Assembly: GCA_046542845.1 (NCBI GenBank)
Contig: JBKHAN010000003.1
Coordinates: 1 to 64,000, forward strand
Source of the DNA: SKKC01 sp046542845
GTDB lineage: Bacteria > Spirochaetota > Spirochaetia > DSM-27196 > SKKC01
Direction of reading: 5' to 3'
Length of the DNA: 64,000 bases
Part shown: piece by piece, positions 8,711-15,640 of the stretch
Layout: each line of letters begins with the position of its first letter
Numbering within the stretch: position 1 is the stretch's first letter
Notes under the pieces: model-generated
Databases searched by the model: none
The model's input: the letters and a program-made list of their open reading frames with translations, nothing else
Told to the model about the DNA's origin: nothing
Position numbers and translations under genes: made by a program

Positions 8711-9205
8711 TTAAACGATATCCACGTGAACAAAATCGTGGCTTGTGGTGTCGTACATGCCGAAGCTCGGCTCGCCGAAGCGCCCCATAATCTCGCCGGG
8801 GTTCGCCCACAGGCACGAGTCGTAGCGGTGAATGTATCGCTTGTGATCGTGCCCGCTGAACACCGCGTCGTAGTCGCCGCTTTGAGCTATAGGCTTCGCT
8901 ATGTCGGGATAATGATTCAGGGCGATAAGTCTGCCGTCGGCGCTTACCTCGGCAAACTGCCCGTGAAGATGGACGTGATCGAAACCTGATGCGATTCGGG
9001 CGAGCAGGAACTGATCACCGTCGTTGTTTCCGAACACCACGTGAATCGGTCCCGAAAACCCCTCGGCAAGCTGCTTCAGGGTGAACGGGGCGCAAAAGTC
9101 GCCGAGGAAACACAAAAGCTCCGCGTCTCGTTTCTCAAGCAGCGTAAGCGCTTTTTCCAGATTCCAGATGTTGTCGTGGACGTCGCTGAATACGGCAATG
9201 TGCAT
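8711..9205 (-). CDS. Metallophosphoesterase, YfcE/MJ0936 family
   Basis: A 164-residue protein with the complete set of calcineurin-like metal-binding motifs of the small YfcE/MJ0936 phosphodiesterases: D8-x-H10, G-D at 35-36, G-N-N-D at 59-62, and G-H-D-H at 118-121. Family members hydrolyse phosphodiesters with Mn2+ or other divalent metals; the physiological substrate is generally unknown. It is soluble and cytoplasmic. It is the first gene of the tightly packed unit leading into the binding protein and the AraC-type sensor, so a link to that signalling unit is possible but may be incidental. No Shine-Dalgarno is present; a sigma-70 promoter ends 6 nt before the ATG, so its transcript may be leaderless. 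Confidence 0.9.
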   Translation of the reverse strand: MHIAVFSDVHDNIWNLEKALTLLEKRDAELLCFLGDFCAPFTLKQLAEGFSGPIHVVFGNNDGDQFLLARIASGFDHVHLHGQFAEVSADGRLIALNHYPDIAKPIAQSGDYDAVFSGHDHKRYIHRYDSCLWANPGEIMGRFGEPSFGMYDTTSHDFVHVDIV

Positions 9206-9211
9206 GCTTTC

Positions 9212-9240
9212 AGTGTAAGCCGTCTATGCGATGGCGGCAA
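9212..9240 (-). promoter_or_regulatory. Sigma-70 promoter of the phosphoesterase operon, leaderless geometry
   Basis: On the minus strand, TTGCCG (9240-9235), 17 bp, then TACACT (9217-9212). The -10 box ends 6 nt before the ATG at 9205, so transcription should begin at the start codon itself. Confidence 0.6.
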
Positions 9241-9243
9241 CAG

Positions 9244-9265
9244 GATACCGCACCGAACCGGTATC
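9244..9265 (-). terminator. Hairpin at the end of the YjfB-like gene
   Basis: A 7-bp stem GATACCG/CGGTATC (9244-9250 with 9259-9265) overlaps the stop codon of the YjfB-like gene. There is no T-run, so termination is only possible; the next promoter begins 4 bp before it. Confidence 0.4.
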
Positions 9266-9467
9266 AGGCTTCGATGTCTATGGTATTCCCGAGAGCCGGG
9301 TCATGCACCATGGATGCCACGTCAAGGCTGTCGTCCATAAGGCGGGCAACCCCATCACCCTGCTGCTCTGCGGTGTCGAGGGCCATGCGCATGGTCGCAG
9401 CGGATGCCTCGTTTTGAAGCTGCGCCTGCTGTAATGATGTCTGTGTCTGTGCTATCTGCTGTACCAT
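9264..9467 (-). CDS. YjfB-like putative motility protein
   Basis: A 67-residue protein matching, as I remember it, the small YjfB family (Pfam PF14070, putative motility protein): a Q-rich amphipathic start with S-L-Q-Q-A-Q-L-Q, then A-S-A-A-T-M-R-M-A-L-D-T-A-E-Q-Q-G, then a short acidic tail. These family members are one or two helices, found in motile Firmicutes and spirochaetes, and their mechanism is not established. It has its own promoter with a -10 box ending 6 nt before the ATG and no Shine-Dalgarno. The gene upstream (9519-9884) is on the same strand. Confidence 0.75.
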   Translation of the reverse strand: MVQQIAQTQTSLQQAQLQNEASAATMRMALDTAEQQGDGVARLMDDSLDVASMVHDPALGNTIDIEA

Positions 9468-9473
9468 GAGTAC

Positions 9474-9502
9474 ATACTAATGAAATCTCGTCACGATTGC
9501 AA
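9474..9502 (-). promoter_or_regulatory. Promoter of the YjfB-like gene, leaderless geometry
   Basis: On the minus strand, TTGCAA (9502-9497), 17 bp, then TAGTAT (9479-9474), 6 nt, then the ATG at 9467. No ribosome-binding site is visible between the expected transcript start and the ATG. Confidence 0.5.
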
Positions 9503-9518
9503 ATTCCAGCGGCCTCGC

Positions 9519-9884
9519 TCAGGCGTCAATGTCGAAAATTTGCCCGCGCTCGTTGTCATCGAAAACCTCGATCGCATCTGCATCGGGTTCCGGGTCCTTG
9601 TCGCCGGTTCCACCTCGCGCCCGGGTGCCGCCGTGAACGGCGGCAGGAGCGAATCCCGGTCCCTCGATAAGAGCCGGTCCAAGGCCGGACGTCCGCGTTC
9701 GGGACGACGACAGGTCGTAGCGGGGAAGAATACGCTGCATGCTGACCGCTGCGATTGGTTCGATACGATCAAGTCGACCGTCACCGTCACCGTAGCCGGG
9801 ATAAAAGTTGGAGACAGGATAGGTCCAGAATGATGGGCGCCGACGCCTCGAGGATCTCTTGTCGGCCGAATCATCTGCTTCCAT
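9519..9884 (-). CDS. Uncharacterised small protein with basic start and acidic tail
   Basis: I do not recognise this 121-residue protein. It begins with a basic patch (K-R-S-S-R-R-R-R), has an aromatic stretch F-W-T-Y-P-V-S-N-F-Y-P-G-Y-G, a G- and A-rich middle, and ends with an acidic segment rich in D and E. There is no signal peptide or membrane span. I favour it over the overlapping frames because its composition is protein-like throughout and an extended -10 promoter (TG-C-TATATT at 9905-9913) lies 20 bp upstream of the ATG, with a weak GGGTG ribosome site. It is divergent from the DUF402 gene. The YjfB-like gene follows after 51 bp. Confidence 0.55.
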   Translation of the reverse strand: MEADDSADKRSSRRRRPSFWTYPVSNFYPGYGDGDGRLDRIEPIAAVSMQRILPRYDLSSSRTRTSGLGPALIEGPGFAPAAVHGGTRARGGTGDKDPEPDADAIEVFDDNERGQIFDIDA

Positions 9885-9904
9885 TTTTCACACCCGTTGT
9901 GGTA

Positions 9905-9913
9905 AATATAGCA
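9905..9913 (-). promoter_or_regulatory. Extended -10 promoter of the 9519-9884 gene
   Basis: On the minus strand TG-C-TATATT reads from 9913 to 9905, a good extended -10 element; no clear -35 hexamer is found at the usual spacing. Confidence 0.4.
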
Positions 9914-9945
9914 CTGATTGTCGACTCGAAGCCATTGGACCTCGT

Positions 9946-10431
9946 ATGAAACAAGCCTATACCGTTTATAAACTTAACGAACACGGTGTGGAAAAACTCC
10001 ACTATCCGGCAACGTGTATCTCGCATGATGCAGTCGCCGGTCATATAACCGTCGAAGCGATCTTTTCGATCGATTCGGCCGATGGTGGTGCATTCAGGCT
10101 GCAAAAGGGCGATCGTATGGTTGAGTATTTCTTCTCTGATCGCTATTACAACGTGTTCGAGGTATCCGACCCCGACGGTTCGCTCAAGGGATATTATTGC
10201 AACATAACAAGACCCGCTTCCATCTCCGAATCCGAGATACGCGCCGACGACCTTGCCCTTGACATATCCGTAGACGCGGCGGGGAACTATCGGGTACTTG
10301 ACCGCGAGGAGTTCGATGCGCTGTCGCTTTCCGAGTCGGAGCGCGCAGCTGCGCTTGAGGCGGCCGACAGCCTGATCGATATGATTTCGCGGGCATCCTG
10401 GCCATTCCATCGCCTGCGGCACGCCCGATGA
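9946..10431 (+). CDS. DUF402 domain protein
   Basis: A 161-residue protein of the DUF402 family, known from structures with an FomD/Ntdp-like beta-barrel that in some members hydrolyses nucleoside tri- or diphosphates or nucleotidyl conjugates. Supporting features are the G-D-x-M-V-E-Y-F-F-S-D-R-Y-Y-N-V-F segment, G-Y-Y-C-N-I-T-R-P, and D-D-L-A-L-D-I-S-V-D near residue 105, where the family has its metal-binding acidic residues. The frame is open further upstream but the ATG at 9946 gives the family's normal start. It overlaps the next gene by an ATGA, so the two are co-translated. Substrate is unknown. Confidence 0.8.
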   Translation: MKQAYTVYKLNEHGVEKLHYPATCISHDAVAGHITVEAIFSIDSADGGAFRLQKGDRMVEYFFSDRYYNVFEVSDPDGSLKGYYCNITRPASISESEIRADDLALDISVDAAGNYRVLDREEFDALSLSESERAAALEAADSLIDMISRASWPFHRLRHAR

Positions 10432-11537
10432 GACGCGTATCACCGAAGCTGTTATGCGCAGCGCTGCTGAGCTGCGTCACGCTCATACCGGTCCACCCTG
10501 TCTCCGCTGTGCCCGGGGAACGGAATGGCGGTATTCTGTTTATACCCGACGTTGCCACGGTGCTTCGCCCGAATGCGTTTGACGGCGATCCGGATCGTGC
10601 GGAGCGGAGTCACGTGTTTGACGGGTTCCCCTCTGTGCTCGACGCCCCGGAGGCGGACCGGCACCTCACGCTCGACGACGGCAGGCACATCGGCGTCTAT
10701 TACGTGCTGCATGAGAACGCATCGGTCCTGGTCGGGCAACTGCCCCGGACCGAAGAGGTACCGTTCGCGCTTGTGGAAGCAGACGACGAGGAACCCGCGA
10801 CGCTGTGGCTGGCGGAGCTCTCATACGGAACGCTGTACCTCGAGACCGGGGACACCCGCATGCTGATTGATCTTGGATACCTGTACGACTGGTATGTTCG
10901 CGAGACCGCCGGAACCGAGGTCGACCAGGTCGGATTCCTGCCGATGGGAGTACGCAGCGCCCATTTCGACAGTGAGTTCGGAAGGGATGTCCTGACCCTT
11001 GCGGTCGAATTTATACCGGATTTCGGACGGGTGTATCGAAAACCCGCGCAGGCTACAATGCACATCGATCTGTCCGGAGACACCGTGAAGCCCATGTCGG
11101 TGTTCGTTACCGAGATGCACTATCCCAACGGTTTTGTCTACACTGCGGATCATCGGATACGCCGGGAGGACGAGATACCCGCGTATGCAGACGAATACGC
11201 TTTGTTCCGCACGCCGGTGGGACAGTCGCTTCAGTATCGCCTCGAACAGCGGAGCTACTTTCTCTCTGACGGCCTCTTTTATCCGAGCCGTTCGGTCAGG
11301 CAACTGTGGCAGGACACGCTCCCCAGGATGTACCGTACCCGCACCGACGAAACGCGCACGTATCGTGAACCGGGGGGCGAGGTCGTTGAGGTGCTTCCGG
11401 CAGATACGGCGGTCCGGGCGACCGAGGCAGCGCACGCCCTCGATGTGTCCTCAGGTTCATCGGAGTTGTGGTTTCGGGTCGAGATTGCGCGAGAACGCAG
11501 CGCGTGGGTCAGGGCCGAAGCACTGAGGTCAGACTGA
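10428..11537 (+). CDS. Secreted protein of unknown function with C-terminal SH3-like region
   Basis: A 369-residue protein with an N-terminal signal sequence (about residues 1-27, ending V-S-A). I do not recognise the central part; it contains alternating beta-rich stretches and one W-x-A-E-L-S-Y segment. The last 65 residues (R-T-Y-R-E-P-G-G, then W-F-R-V-E-I, then S-A-W-V-R-A-E-A-L) look like a bacterial SH3-type module, usually a wall- or surface-binding fold. It begins within an ATGA overlap with the DUF402 gene. A separate secreted protein at 49609-50514 has a similar arrangement of unknown domain plus SH3-like end, but I see no clear sequence identity between them. Confidence 0.75.
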   Translation: MRRVSPKLLCAALLSCVTLIPVHPVSAVPGERNGGILFIPDVATVLRPNAFDGDPDRAERSHVFDGFPSVLDAPEADRHLTLDDGRHIGVYYVLHENASVLVGQLPRTEEVPFALVEADDEEPATLWLAELSYGTLYLETGDTRMLIDLGYLYDWYVRETAGTEVDQVGFLPMGVRSAHFDSEFGRDVLTLAVEFIPDFGRVYRKPAQATMHIDLSGDTVKPMSVFVTEMHYPNGFVYTADHRIRREDEIPAYADEYALFRTPVGQSLQYRLEQRSYFLSDGLFYPSRSVRQLWQDTLPRMYRTRTDETRTYREPGGEVVEVLPADTAVRATEAAHALDVSSGSSELWFRVEIARERSAWVRAEALRSD

Positions 11538-11584
11538 ACATATCAGACTGTGGTCTATAGATAGAATGATGGAGGAGATGGCGC

Positions 11585-12526
11585 ATGACAGAGCTGGGGG
11601 TTTTCTCACGGTGGAACCGTTTCTTGCGTATCGTTGAGATCCGAACCAAGGTGGTCAGCGTCTCGGCGCTGCTGATCGGCACAAGTTTCGCGGCCTGGAG
11701 CGCGCAGGCGTTCGACGCACCGTTATTCCTGCTTATGGCAGCGGCAACCCTGCTTGTAGACATGGGCACAACGGCTTTTAACTCATACTTCGACTTTGTC
11801 GGTGGTGTGGACAGCATTACCCACAACAAAGAGCGGGACAAGGTGCTCGTTCACGACCCTGGAGCACATCCCTTTCGCGCGTTCCTTATAGGCGCAGGAT
11901 GTTTCCTGCTCGCCATGCCTCTTGGACTGACGATCGGGTACCTGGCGGGTTGGGAAATCGTTTTCGCAGGTGCGGTGTCCATGGCTGTCGGGTACCTGTA
12001 CAACGGAGGGCCGATCCCCCTGTCACGCACGCCCTTTGGAGAGCTGTTCGCGGGTGGATTCCTCGGCGGGGTACTTGTCCTGTTAAGCTATTACGTACAG
12101 GCACAGCAGCTGACCACCGAGAGCGTCCTTGCCGCACTTCCCTCTCTGTTGATGGTTGGAAGCATACTCACGGTGAACAACACCTGTGATGTGGAGGGTG
12201 ACCGCGCGGCCGGCCGGAAGACGCTGAGTATCATATTCGGACCGGCAGTCGGGGAGATCATCGTATATGTGCTCGGCGCGGTGAGTCTGGGGCTCATCGC
12301 AGTCTACAGCGTGTTCGGGGTGCTTCCTCACATTCCCGGGTTCGTTGCAGTGGCCGCGGTGACACCACCGATCCTGCTTGAATACCGACGAATGCACCGT
12401 CGCGGGTTCAACCATACGACGAAAGGACCGTCTATGGGTTCGATCCTTCGCGTGTTCAGGTTCTACACCATCGCGATGACCGGAGCGCTGATCGCGGGCG
12501 TTACGCTTCGAGCCTTCGCGCTATAG
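11585..12526 (+). CDS. menA: UbiA-family prenyltransferase, MenA-like
   Basis: A 313-residue membrane prenyltransferase with eight or nine predicted spans. Both aspartate-rich substrate motifs are present: N66-S-Y-F-D70 (the N-x-x-x-D form of the first motif) and N199-T-C-D202-V-E-G-D206 (the second). The D-x-G-T-x-x-F-N-S-Y-F-D context and the overall length point to MenA, 1,4-dihydroxy-2-naphthoate polyprenyltransferase, which makes demethylmenaquinone at the inner membrane. The symbol is an inference; another quinone or polyprenyl acceptor is possible, as no other men gene is in the window. GGAGGAG lies 7 nt before the start. The 3' end overlaps the convergent receptor gene by 6 bp. Confidence 0.82.
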   Translation: MTELGVFSRWNRFLRIVEIRTKVVSVSALLIGTSFAAWSAQAFDAPLFLLMAAATLLVDMGTTAFNSYFDFVGGVDSITHNKERDKVLVHDPGAHPFRAFLIGAGCFLLAMPLGLTIGYLAGWEIVFAGAVSMAVGYLYNGGPIPLSRTPFGELFAGGFLGGVLVLLSYYVQAQQLTTESVLAALPSLLMVGSILTVNNTCDVEGDRAAGRKTLSIIFGPAVGEIIVYVLGAVSLGLIAVYSVFGVLPHIPGFVAVAAVTPPILLEYRRMHRRGFNHTTKGPSMGSILRVFRFYTIAMTGALIAGVTLRAFAL

Positions 12527-14125
12527 GAGTCCCTGCACGCGATCGTACAGCATGCGCGACGCTTTGTTTGCCTCTGCGATCGCGCTTCCCACCTCCGCGA
12601 TATCATCGCGAACCTCGGCGAGGTTTTCAGCGATGGTGCGGGTGGTCCGGTCCAGCTGCTCGACGGTTACCCCGACCGATGTCACTTCCTGCGTGACTCG
12701 ACCCTGCTCCTCTTCGATGCGTCTCGACTGTTCCTGCACCTCGTGCGATGCGTTCGTCAGCATTTGCATACCTTCGAGAATTTGCTGGCCGCCGGTTGTC
12801 AGTTCGGCTGCGCTATTAGAGATCTCGGAAAGCGCCTCGGCGAGCGCTCCAATTTCTGCGTGCATCTCGCCGAAGGTCTTCGACGTTTCTGAAAACCTGC
12901 TGTTGCTGCGCTCTATGGTCTCCATGAGCCCTCGGACGCTCTTGCTGATCATAGTCGAGTTCTCCGAGGAGGACTCAGCAAGCTTGCGGATTTCCTCTGC
13001 GACTACGCTGAACCCTCGCCCGGCCTCACCTGCGTGAGCCGCTTCGATCGCTGCGTTCATTGAAAGAAGGTCGGTCTGCGCTGCGATACCACTGATAATG
13101 CCGTTGACCTCGAGCACGTCCTGCATCTTGTGGTTGGTCTCTTCAAAAACCTGCTCGGTCGCGGCCATGCTTTCGAGTCCCTGCTCCGCGCGGGCTACGA
13201 GCGCGTCAATTGCGGTATTTTTGGTCCGTGTAATCTCTTCGACAGACTGCAGACTTGCGAACATCTGGTGTACTGCGGCGCTCGACTCCTCGATTGCGCT
13301 CGCTTCGTCGGAAACCTGATTGTTGAAGACCTGGAGGCTGCCGGCGATAGAGCGTACCGATGACAGTGCGGTCGTTAAGCTGATGCCGAGGTCAGCCATT
13401 CCCGTCGACAGCGCTCTGATCTCATCGATCGAATCCTTGATTTTTTGCTCGGAAACCGAGAAGCGGTCAAACACGCGTTCCACCGTCCCCGCGCTCTCCC
13501 GTGTCGCTTCCATGACTTTCGTCAGTTCCTCAACCCGCGCACTCGAGGTCTCGTGCTGTGAGCGCAGCTCGTCGACCATGTTTCGTCCAACCACGTCCGA
13601 CCGGAGCGCGAATCCGGCGGCGGTGATGTAGAGGACAAGGCTGTTGAACAGCGATTCCGTTGCTTCAGGTCCAGCAGCAACCGCGACGGTAAAATAAAAC
13701 GCAAGATGCACCGCGAGGCCAAAAATGGTTGCGTACAGGAGATGCCACGACTTCCAGTTGACCGCAAGAACGAGCAGCAGCGGTGTTGCCATGTACAAGG
13801 CAGATACGTAGGGGGCGGTCTGATTGACGACGGGGTTGTTGAAAAGCAGCAGCGCCATTACGATGGGGGAACCGACGATCGCGATCGTTGAGGCAGCCGC
13901 AAACCTCCGACGGAACAGGAGAATGAGGACGCCTATAAACAGCGCGATCAGCCCCGCGTGAAACGGCAGCGGCGCAAGATTGCCGCTTCGAACGGAGTTT
14001 ACGATGACCAGCGGCATCAAAAGAAGGATAAGTACCGAGGCAATAAGCACGTTCGGCGCTTTGCGACGAAACTGATCCCGCGCCTCGTGTGCATACAGTT
14101 CTCGAAGTCTGTGAAACGGATTCAT
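12521..14125 (-). CDS. Methyl-accepting chemotaxis protein with multi-span membrane sensor
   Basis: A 534-residue chemoreceptor. The first 180 residues contain about six membrane segments and essentially no periplasmic ligand-binding domain, so the input is probably within the membrane or cytoplasmic. From about 200 on it is the standard cytoplasmic coiled coil, with the conserved hairpin tip I-S-G-I-A-A-Q-T-D-L-L-S-M-N-A-A-I-E-A followed by G-E-A-G-R-G-F-S-V-V-A-E-E-I-R. There is no HAMP domain, nor a C-terminal methyltransferase-docking pentapeptide. It would couple to CheW/CheA, which are not in this window. A weak flagellar-type promoter candidate lies 120 bp upstream. Confidence 0.95.
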   Translation of the reverse strand: MNPFHRLRELYAHEARDQFRRKAPNVLIASVLILLLMPLVIVNSVRSGNLAPLPFHAGLIALFIGVLILLFRRRFAAASTIAIVGSPIVMALLLFNNPVVNQTAPYVSALYMATPLLLVLAVNWKSWHLLYATIFGLAVHLAFYFTVAVAAGPEATESLFNSLVLYITAAGFALRSDVVGRNMVDELRSQHETSSARVEELTKVMEATRESAGTVERVFDRFSVSEQKIKDSIDEIRALSTGMADLGISLTTALSSVRSIAGSLQVFNNQVSDEASAIEESSAAVHQMFASLQSVEEITRTKNTAIDALVARAEQGLESMAATEQVFEETNHKMQDVLEVNGIISGIAAQTDLLSMNAAIEAAHAGEAGRGFSVVAEEIRKLAESSSENSTMISKSVRGLMETIERSNSRFSETSKTFGEMHAEIGALAEALSEISNSAAELTTGGQQILEGMQMLTNASHEVQEQSRRIEEEQGRVTQEVTSVGVTVEQLDRTTRTIAENLAEVRDDIAEVGSAIAEANKASRMLYDRVQGLL

Positions 14126-14243
14126 GACTGGATACTACACAGAGAATAGAGACTTCGTCGACAGAATTTACCGCAAAGGTGTCGCGTGAACGCTATCCCG
14201 CCCAAAGCATCTGACATTGCAATCACAACAAAGCGCACCTGTA

Positions 14244-14270
14244 CGTATCGTGGTATTGCATAAAGGTTTA
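14244..14270 (-). promoter_or_regulatory. Possible sigma-28-like promoter of the chemoreceptor
   Basis: On the minus strand TAAA (14270-14267) is followed after 15 nt by a C-A-C-G-A-T-A-C-like box (14252-14245), resembling TAAA-N15-GCCGATAA at about 5 of 8 positions. It is plausible for a chemotaxis gene but weak. Confidence 0.25.
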
Positions 14271-14317
14271 TTCGTCGGTATATTTTTTTCGTCTTTGTAA
14301 GGCCCGCCGCATTAATT

Positions 14318-14338
14318 GCTGTTACTCGAAAAAACAGC
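14318..14338 (+). promoter_or_regulatory. Inverted repeat upstream of first SorC-family gene
   Basis: GCTGTT (14318-14323) and AACAGC (14333-14338) form an inverted repeat about 30 bp upstream of the -10 box. A possible operator for a SorC-type regulator; weak. Confidence 0.25.
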
Positions 14339-14367
14339 ATGCAAAATCATACGAAGCCTGCTTTACG

Positions 14368-14376
14368 TGGTATATT
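14368..14376 (+). promoter_or_regulatory. Extended -10 promoter of the first SorC-family gene
   Basis: TG-G-TATATT at 14368-14376 is a strong extended -10 element, 27 bp before the ATG at 14404; a purine-rich GAGAGG Shine-Dalgarno lies between. Confidence 0.45.
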
Positions 14377-14403
14377 TAAACAAGAGAGAGAGGTTTTATT
14401 ATT

Positions 14404-15363
14404 ATGAATACAATAACGGATACATTCGTGGATGCATCGGACGACTTTGGCGATGCGCGTCGCGATCTTTTTGCCAAGATTGCTCGGCTCTATTACGTCG
14501 AGGACATGAATCAGCGACAGATTGCCGAGCAGCTCAATATTTCGGTCGCGAGTGTCTCGCGGGCTCTGTCAAAGGCGAAAGACCTCAATATAGTCCGCAT
14601 ATCAATCGAAGAAACACGGGAAGAATTCCACAAGATCGAGATCGATCTTGAGCAGCGCTACAACGTGCGCGAGTGCATGGTTGCGGGGCGCTTCGATAGC
14701 AAAGAGGACGTGTACGCAGACATGGCCTCCATGGCCACAGGGCTGTTCGCGCGACTGCTCAAGCGTGACGACGTTCTTGGCATTGGCTGGGGTGCCGATC
14801 TTCGCGGACTCGCACAAAACATCGGCCGTGCAAGCGTCGGACGCATCGATATTGTACCCACAGCCGGAATCCTCGAGCACGTCGGGCCTGCGGTGCAACC
14901 CTCTGCGATTGCATCTACCCTGCACGAGCACATCGACTCGGACGTTCACGAAGTACACCTTCCAGGTCTTGCGACATCGCCGGCGCAACGGAACAGCCTT
15001 CTGAAAGGCGATGAGTTCAGGCCGGTCCGCCGTTTGTGGAACCGCCTGGATACGGTAATCCTGAACGTGGAAGCGCTTGACGGTAAGAGCCACGGGTTTT
15101 ACTCGGTCGACCAGCAGAAAGAGCTGAAAGGCCTTGGCGGCGTATGCGCGATAAACGGCAGCGTGCTCGATGCAAACGGTAACCTCGTTGAGCATCCATA
15201 CACAGAGAACGTCGTAGCAGTGGAGCTTGACGAGTTACGCCACGTGAGAAATGTCGCGGTCGTAGCGACTGGAGCACCGTCGGCGAAGGCGCTGCGCGCA
15301 GTGCTCGCCGCAGGTCTTGCACACGTGCTGATCATTGACGTGAACTGCGCGGAGTCGCTGTAA
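14404..15363 (+). CDS. SorC-family transcription regulator (1)
   Basis: A 319-residue regulator of the SorC/DeoR sugar-binding family. The N-terminal helix-turn-helix is at about residues 35-60 (R-Q-I-A-E-Q-L-N-I-S-V-A-S-V-S-R-A-L), and the C-terminal 250 residues are the sugar-phosphate-binding domain, with G-I-G-W-G near 123 where the family has its ligand loop, and a closing H-V-L-I-I-D. It should bind a phosphorylated sugar or polyol and control a catabolic operon. It is monocistronic: a strong terminator follows. A second SorC regulator follows at 15641 with low overall similarity, so they are not a recent duplication. The regulated genes are not evident. Confidence 0.9.
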   Translation: MNTITDTFVDASDDFGDARRDLFAKIARLYYVEDMNQRQIAEQLNISVASVSRALSKAKDLNIVRISIEETREEFHKIEIDLEQRYNVRECMVAGRFDSKEDVYADMASMATGLFARLLKRDDVLGIGWGADLRGLAQNIGRASVGRIDIVPTAGILEHVGPAVQPSAIASTLHEHIDSDVHEVHLPGLATSPAQRNSLLKGDEFRPVRRLWNRLDTVILNVEALDGKSHGFYSVDQQKELKGLGGVCAINGSVLDANGNLVEHPYTENVVAVELDELRHVRNVAVVATGAPSAKALRAVLAAGLAHVLIIDVNCAESL

Positions 15364-15397
15364 AACGTCGTCGAACGGAAGCGAGAGGCAGGGATTC

Positions 15398-15431
15398 AAC
15401 CGGGTTGTGTGCGCACGCCCGGTTTTTTTTT
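15398..15431 (+). terminator. Strong intrinsic terminator after first SorC-family gene
   Basis: AACCGGG (15398-15404) pairs with CCCGGTT (15418-15424), with an internal palindrome GTGCGCAC, followed by nine Ts (15423-15431). A textbook Rho-independent terminator 35 bp after the stop codon. Confidence 0.9.
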
Positions 15432-15432
15432 A

Positions 15433-15575
15433 CTGTCCGCGACCCTGGTGTTTTTTAACCGTAAATGCATGGCGCACAACGACATGGAGGGGCGACAAAG
15501 ATTTTTCATGGACGGATACACAAGCCGTTGCCCAGGCAATATTTAGCCCTCAATGAACACCAGGGTTGCGGACAC
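15433..15575. mobile_element. MITE-like 143-bp element with 20-bp terminal inverted repeats and TA flanks
   Basis: The left end CTGTCCGCGACCCTGGTGTT (15433-15452) matches the reverse complement of the right end (15556-15575) at 18 of 20 positions. Both ends are flanked by TA (15431-15432 and 15576-15577), the duplication expected for Tc1/mariner/IS630-type insertion. The 103-bp interior has no gene. The element lies between the terminator and the promoter of the second SorC gene, its right edge 20 bp from the -35 box. I infer a non-autonomous miniature transposon; no transposase is in the window. Confidence 0.6.
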
Positions 15576-15597
15576 TAGGGTTTTTACAAGTCTTCGC

Positions 15598-15625
15598 TTG
15601 ACGATCGGCCCCGATACGGTATGAT
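15598..15625 (+). promoter_or_regulatory. Sigma-70 promoter of second SorC gene and glpK, with palindrome in the spacer
   Basis: TTGACG (15598-15603), 16 bp, TATGAT (15620-15625), close to consensus. The spacer contains the palindrome ATCGG-CC-CCGAT (15604-15615), well placed for a repressor that blocks polymerase; autoregulation by the SorC protein is the likely reading. The expected transcript start falls on the GGAGG ribosome site, leaving a very short leader. Confidence 0.7.
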
Positions 15626-15640
15626 TTTGGAGGCGAAACC

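Noticed and set aside
9491..9874. A 127-codon minus-strand frame overlapping the 9519-9884 gene
   Set aside because: Different frame in the same region; the chosen frame has better composition and a placed promoter.
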